A stretch of DNA of 64,000 nucleotides. It comes from DASQPA01 sp963757335. GTDB lineage: Bacteria > Acidobacteriota > Thermoanaerobaculia > Multivoradales > UBA5704. Under the pieces are notes generated by a model. The model did no database searches and was not told where the DNA came from. It worked only from the letters and a program-made list of their open reading frames with translations. This document shows positions 61,029-64,000 of the stretch, in pieces. How positions within the stretch are numbered: the first letter of the stretch is position 1; each line of letters opens with the position of its first letter. Location of the stretch: the NCBI GenBank assembly GCA_963757335.1, contig CAVWRJ010000002.1, forward strand, positions 62,001 to 126,000. The letters run 5' to 3'. The translations under genes were made by a program, and so were the position numbers.

Positions 61029-61146
61029 ATCCCCGGGCCGTCCCGGCCGCGTAAGGGGATCATCGATCCCGATCAGCCCGGCTCCCCACAAGGGGCGCCG
61101 GGCTCGTCCTCACACCCAGCCAAAGTACGAACGGCAGCGAACCACC

Positions 61147-62145
61147 ATGGCAGCGAACCCGACCCCTTCGTCTCCAGACGCCGAGCTCCTGGTCGGCGGC
61201 CAGGCCCTGATCGAAGGGGTCATGATGCGCGCCCCCGGCGCCTGGGGCGTCGCCGTGCGCCGGCCGGACGGCTCGATCGCCCTCGAACGCGGCAAGGTGG
61301 CGAGCGTCGCCAAGCGCTATCCGTTCCTCAAGCTCCCCATCCTCCGCGGAGTGACGGTGCTCTTCCAGTCGCTCGCCATCGGTATTCGCGCCTTGAACTT
61401 CTCCGCCTTGAAAGCCGTCGAGGAGCCGCTGGCGCCGGGAGCCGAGCCGGGGGCCAAGCCTCAGGAGATCTCGAACGTCGCGATCGCCGGCTCGATGGCC
61501 ATGGGTCTCGGGTTGGGGGTGGTCGTCTTCCTCCTCCTCCCCCTCTGGTTGACCCAGCTCTCCGAGCGCTTCCTCTTCGGGCCGCTCCCCAGCCTGGTGT
61601 TCAACCTCGTCGATGGCGTGCTCCGCGGTCTCTTCTTCATCGGCTACATCTTCGGCATCTCGCGCTTCAAGGACATCCACCGGGTGTTCATGTATCACGG
61701 CGCCGAGCACAAGGTGGTCTGGAACCACGAGTTGAGGCTCCCCCTCTCGGTCGAGAACGCCCGCGTCCAGACCCGGCTCCACCCGCGCTGCGGCACGAGC
61801 TTCCTGCTCTTCGTCCTCCTGGTGTCGATCCTGCTCTTCGCCTTCATTCCCAAGACCGCGCCGTTCCTCATGAAGTTCGGCGGCCGGCTGCTCCTCGTGC
61901 CGGTGATCGCCGGGCTCTCCTACGAGGTGCTGCGGCTCACTGCCAGGAAGCGGGCGGCGCCGCTCTTCGCGCTCCTCGTCTGGCCCGGGCTCATGCTGCA
62001 GAAGATCACCACCCAGGAGCCGACCGACGACATGCTGGAGGTGGCGATCGTCGCCCTCGAAGAGGCTCTCCGCGCCGACGGGCTCTTGCCCGAGGTACCA
62101 TCGCTCGAACCGGTAGGGATGCCGGCGAGCGCCCTGAGCGTGTGA
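61147..62145 (+). CDS. DUF1385 membrane protein
   Basis: 332 residues. DUF1385 (YqhQ-like) signature: GGQALIEGVMMRAPGAWGVAVRRPDGSI at the start, then four membrane helices, the central FKDIHRVFMYHGAEHKVVWNHE with HGAEHK, and TRLHPRCGTSFL. The family is often next to rpmE and prfA, as here, but its function is unknown; a metal-dependent role is suggested by the conserved His/Glu. The ATG lacks a strong Shine-Dalgarno. It ends 13 bases before prfA. Confidence 0.9.
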   Translation: MAANPTPSSPDAELLVGGQALIEGVMMRAPGAWGVAVRRPDGSIALERGKVASVAKRYPFLKLPILRGVTVLFQSLAIGIRALNFSALKAVEEPLAPGAEPGAKPQEISNVAIAGSMAMGLGLGVVVFLLLPLWLTQLSERFLFGPLPSLVFNLVDGVLRGLFFIGYIFGISRFKDIHRVFMYHGAEHKVVWNHELRLPLSVENARVQTRLHPRCGTSFLLFVLLVSILLFAFIPKTAPFLMKFGGRLLLVPVIAGLSYEVLRLTARKRAAPLFALLVWPGLMLQKITTQEPTDDMLEVAIVALEEALRADGLLPEVPSLEPVGMPASALSV

Positions 62146-62158
62146 GGGGAGAAACGTC

Positions 62159-63238
62159 ATGATGGAACGACTCGCAGAGCTCGAAAAGACCCACGAGGAG
62201 CTGACCTCCCGCCTCTCCGATCCGGCGATCCACTCCGATCGCAAGGCCTTCACCGAGGCGAGCAAGGCGCTCTCCGACATCGGCCACACGGTCGAGCTCT
62301 ACCGCCAGTGGAAGAGCATCGAGCGCGAGCGCCAGGAGACCGAGGAGATGCTCTCCGGCCTCGCCAAGGACGACGACCTCTTCGCCATGGCCCAGGAGGA
62401 GCGCTCGCGGCTCGCCGCCCGGAGCGAGGCGATCGAGAACGAGCTCAAGAAGGAGATGGAGCCCAAGGACCCCAACGACGGGCGCAACGTCGTGCTCGAG
62501 ATCCGTGCCGGCACCGGTGGCGACGAGGCGACCCTCTTCGCGGCCGAGCTCTTCCGCATGTACACCCGCTACGCCGAGCAGCACGGCTGGCGGATCGAGG
62601 TCCTGGACGTCTCGGAGTCCGAGGCCGGCGGCATCAAGGAGGTCTCGGCGATCGTCGAGGGCAAGGGCGCCTACAGCCGCTTGAAGTACGAGAGCGGGGT
62701 CCACCGGGTGCAGCGGGTGCCGCAGACCGAGGCGTCGGGGCGCATCCACACCTCGGCGGTGACGGTCGCGATCCTCCCCGAGGCCGACGACATCGAGGTC
62801 GAGGTCGACGAGAAGGACCTGCGGATCGATCGCTACTGCTCCTCCGGCCCCGGCGGCCAGGGGGTCAACACCACCTATTCGGCGGTCCGCCTGACCCACC
62901 TGCCGACCGGCCTCGTCGTCGCCTGCCAGGACGAGCGCAGCCAGATCAAGAACAAAGCGAAAGCCCTGCGGGTCCTGAAGGCGCGGATCTACGAGATGGA
63001 ACGCGAGAAGGCCGACGCGGCTACAGCCGAAGAGCGGCGCAAGATGGTCGGCAGCGGCGACCGCTCGGAGAAGATCCGCACCTACAACTACCCCCAGAGC
63101 CGGGTGACCGACCACCGGATCGGCCTCTCCCTCCACCAGCTCCCGGTCGTCCTCGAAGGTCATCTCGATCCCCTGATCGAGCCGCTCGTCGCCCACTTCC
63201 AGGCCGAGAAGATGGCCGAGCAGGCGCGCAGTCACTAA
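62159..63238 (+). CDS. prfA: Peptide chain release factor 1
   Basis: 359 residues. The N-terminal coiled coil is followed by the PCRF domain, PQT (RVPQTEASGRIHTS) in the stop-codon-reading region, and the catalytic GGQ in SGPGGQGVNTTYSAVRL. The end, with RIGLSLHQLPVVLEGHLDPLI, is typical. It recognises UAA and UAG and triggers peptide release. GGGGAG precedes the start; an ATG three bases on is equally possible. Co-transcribed with DUF1385. Confidence 0.96.
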   Translation: MMERLAELEKTHEELTSRLSDPAIHSDRKAFTEASKALSDIGHTVELYRQWKSIERERQETEEMLSGLAKDDDLFAMAQEERSRLAARSEAIENELKKEMEPKDPNDGRNVVLEIRAGTGGDEATLFAAELFRMYTRYAEQHGWRIEVLDVSESEAGGIKEVSAIVEGKGAYSRLKYESGVHRVQRVPQTEASGRIHTSAVTVAILPEADDIEVEVDEKDLRIDRYCSSGPGGQGVNTTYSAVRLTHLPTGLVVACQDERSQIKNKAKALRVLKARIYEMEREKADAATAEERRKMVGSGDRSEKIRTYNYPQSRVTDHRIGLSLHQLPVVLEGHLDPLIEPLVAHFQAEKMAEQARSH

Positions 63239-63385
63239 AGCGGTCCCCCTTCCCGGCAAAAAGTTGGTGGAAGACAGCTCTCCTTCCCTGCCACGATTCC
63301 CCTTCCGGCACTAACTTTCCTGATAGAGGCAGGCACGGCCGGCCAAGGCGGTCGTCCCGCTGACCTGCCCGGAAAGGGTAGGCGC

Positions 63386-63712
63386 ATGAATCGCAAGGCA
63401 TTTCGGTGCGGCGTTCTGGCTCTCCTCGTAACGGCAGCCTTCGCTCTCCCCGCGATCTCGGCAGTCTCCCGGGTACCGGCGAAGCCGGGCCTCCACTCTC
63501 CCCGTCCGGCCGTCGAGCGCGGGATTCTGGAGCGGGTGTGGGAGGTCGTGACCGGGTTCCTCGGCGGCTCGGGTGGCGGCCTCCGCTCTCTCTCCGGCGC
63601 CAACCGGGGGGGGATCGATCCCAACGGCCAGCCCATCGTCGACCCCTCGGCACCGGCCCTGCCGCCCAACGGCTCGGGTGACAACCGGGGCGGGATCGAC
63701 CCCAACGGGTAA
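63386..63712 (+). CDS. Small secreted protein with NRGGIDPNG repeats
   Basis: 108 residues. A signal peptide (to about residue 26, ending AISAVS) precedes a Pro/Arg region, a short amphipathic helix (ERGILERVWEVVTGFLGG) and two copies of NRGGIDPNG (about 73-81 and 100-108), the second forming the C terminus. I do not recognise the family. Resemblance to small acidobacterial secreted proteins with Gly-x-Asp-Pro-x-Gly motifs is only an impression. It follows prfA with its own leader of about 150 bases. Confidence 0.7.
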   Translation: MNRKAFRCGVLALLVTAAFALPAISAVSRVPAKPGLHSPRPAVERGILERVWEVVTGFLGGSGGGLRSLSGANRGGIDPNGQPIVDPSAPALPPNGSGDNRGGIDPNG

Positions 63713-63821
63713 GAATCCGACCCGCGTTGCCGGGCGGAACCTCTTTTTTCGTCTTCGGTCGCTGCCCCCTGTCACTCTTTCGGCTCCGCCGGCAACTTGC
63801 TTCTGTAGAAGGCCGACCCTT

Positions 63822-63843
63822 TGCGCCCCCTCGTGCGAGGGGG
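63822..63843 (+). terminator. Hairpin before the last gene
   Basis: CGCCCCCTCG-TG-CGAGGGGGCG, about ten base pairs, just upstream of the final gene start. Confidence 0.45.
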
Positions 63844-63859
63844 CGTAGACTTCCCCGCA

Positions 63860-64000
63860 ATGTCGCCTTCAGACGGCCCGACGGCCCAGGACCTGGCCCA
63901 GCTGCTGGACCGGCTGTGCTCCCGGATCGCGCGCTCCTTCAAGCGCCACCGGGTCTCCGGGCCGGCAGCGGAAAAGCTGGTGCACGACGCGCTGGTCGGC
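63860..64000 (+). CDS. Start of a sigma-factor-like gene, cut by the window
   Basis: 47 codons are visible from ATG 63860, reading out of the window. QDLAQLLDRLCSRIARSFKRH, then AAEKLVHDALVG resembles sigma-70 region 2 (an acidic helix followed by AExLVxDAxx). It may be another ECF sigma factor, but the fragment is too short to be certain. Confidence 0.5.
   Translation, partial: MSPSDGPTAQDLAQLLDRLCSRIARSFKRHRVSGPAAEKLVHDALVG

Overview
The window is high-GC (roughly 70%) bacterial chromosome with short intergenic gaps and mostly vertical gene order. The lineage is most likely Acidobacteriota, perhaps a Thermoanaerobaculia- or Holophagae-like member. Supporting signs are a VWFA-related acidobacterial-type protein (7105-8340), an ADOP-type MacB/FtsX permease (13464-15965), a carboxypeptidase-regulatory-domain plus barrel outer-membrane protein (47542-49497) and many secreted or lipid-facing proteins. 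No rRNA or complete tRNA gene was found. The assignment is inference from family content.

Layout. 1-2.3 kb is a low-GC membrane gene beside a truncated gene fragment and a frameshifted lipoprotein. 2.3-9.5 kb holds DUF3617, carA, a LolC/E-type permease, and an NTR-like / VWFA / TPR set. 9.6-12.4 kb is a GDSL esterase plus FadL pair. 12.6-16.7 kb has a YbjN-like gene, a 21-bp repeat array, the ADOP permease and a double-Kazal protein. 16.8-18.9 kb is an ECF sigma factor and a protoporphyrinogen oxidase. 19.1-24.9 kb is a c-di-GMP-I (GEMM) riboswitch, a secreted protein, a strong terminator, and then a lasso-peptide-like cluster: a 24-residue leader-only peptide, PqqD/RRE, B2 protease, HprK-like kinase and nucleotidyltransferase, with no cyclase. 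25.0-30.4 kb is a structured RNA candidate followed by a TetR-controlled tripartite efflux operon (TetR, EmrB-type MFS, TolC, EmrA/HlyD). 30.4-36.2 kb has an amidinotransferase-type hydrolase, a type I methylase (HsdM, HsdS, no HsdR) and a flavin-dependent halogenase. 36.3-43.1 kb has a regulator, DUF2231, pRiA4b-ORF3, HflX, TlpA-like, MgtC and ComF genes. 43.2-47.4 kb is an alpha-helical protein and two tandem LanC-like genes. 47.5-56.8 kb is an outer-membrane protein, an NtrC-type two-component system behind a sigma-54-like site, and a large M14 carboxypeptidase. 56.8-59 kb is a VapBC module whose toxin gene is split by an IS256-family element with an 8-bp target duplication. 59.5-64 kb is an M19 dipeptidase, rpmE-DUF1385-prfA, a small secreted protein and the start of a sigma-factor-like gene.

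Three layers of non-gene structure stand out. (1) Imperfect 9-bp-periodic tracts occur in at least ten unrelated genes, at the N terminus, C terminus or a linker, and are read in different frames. (2) There are three arrays of one 21-bp repeat family, all at gene 3' ends. (3) A pair of about 80-bp intergenic elements has a conserved core and different but self-complementary flanks.

The best candidates for undescribed biology are the leader-only lasso-like cluster and the two DNA repeat systems. Starts are chosen from ribosome-binding sites and often differ from the longest open frame. Several genes carry apparent frameshifts in low-complexity or homopolymer DNA, which could be biological or assembly errors.
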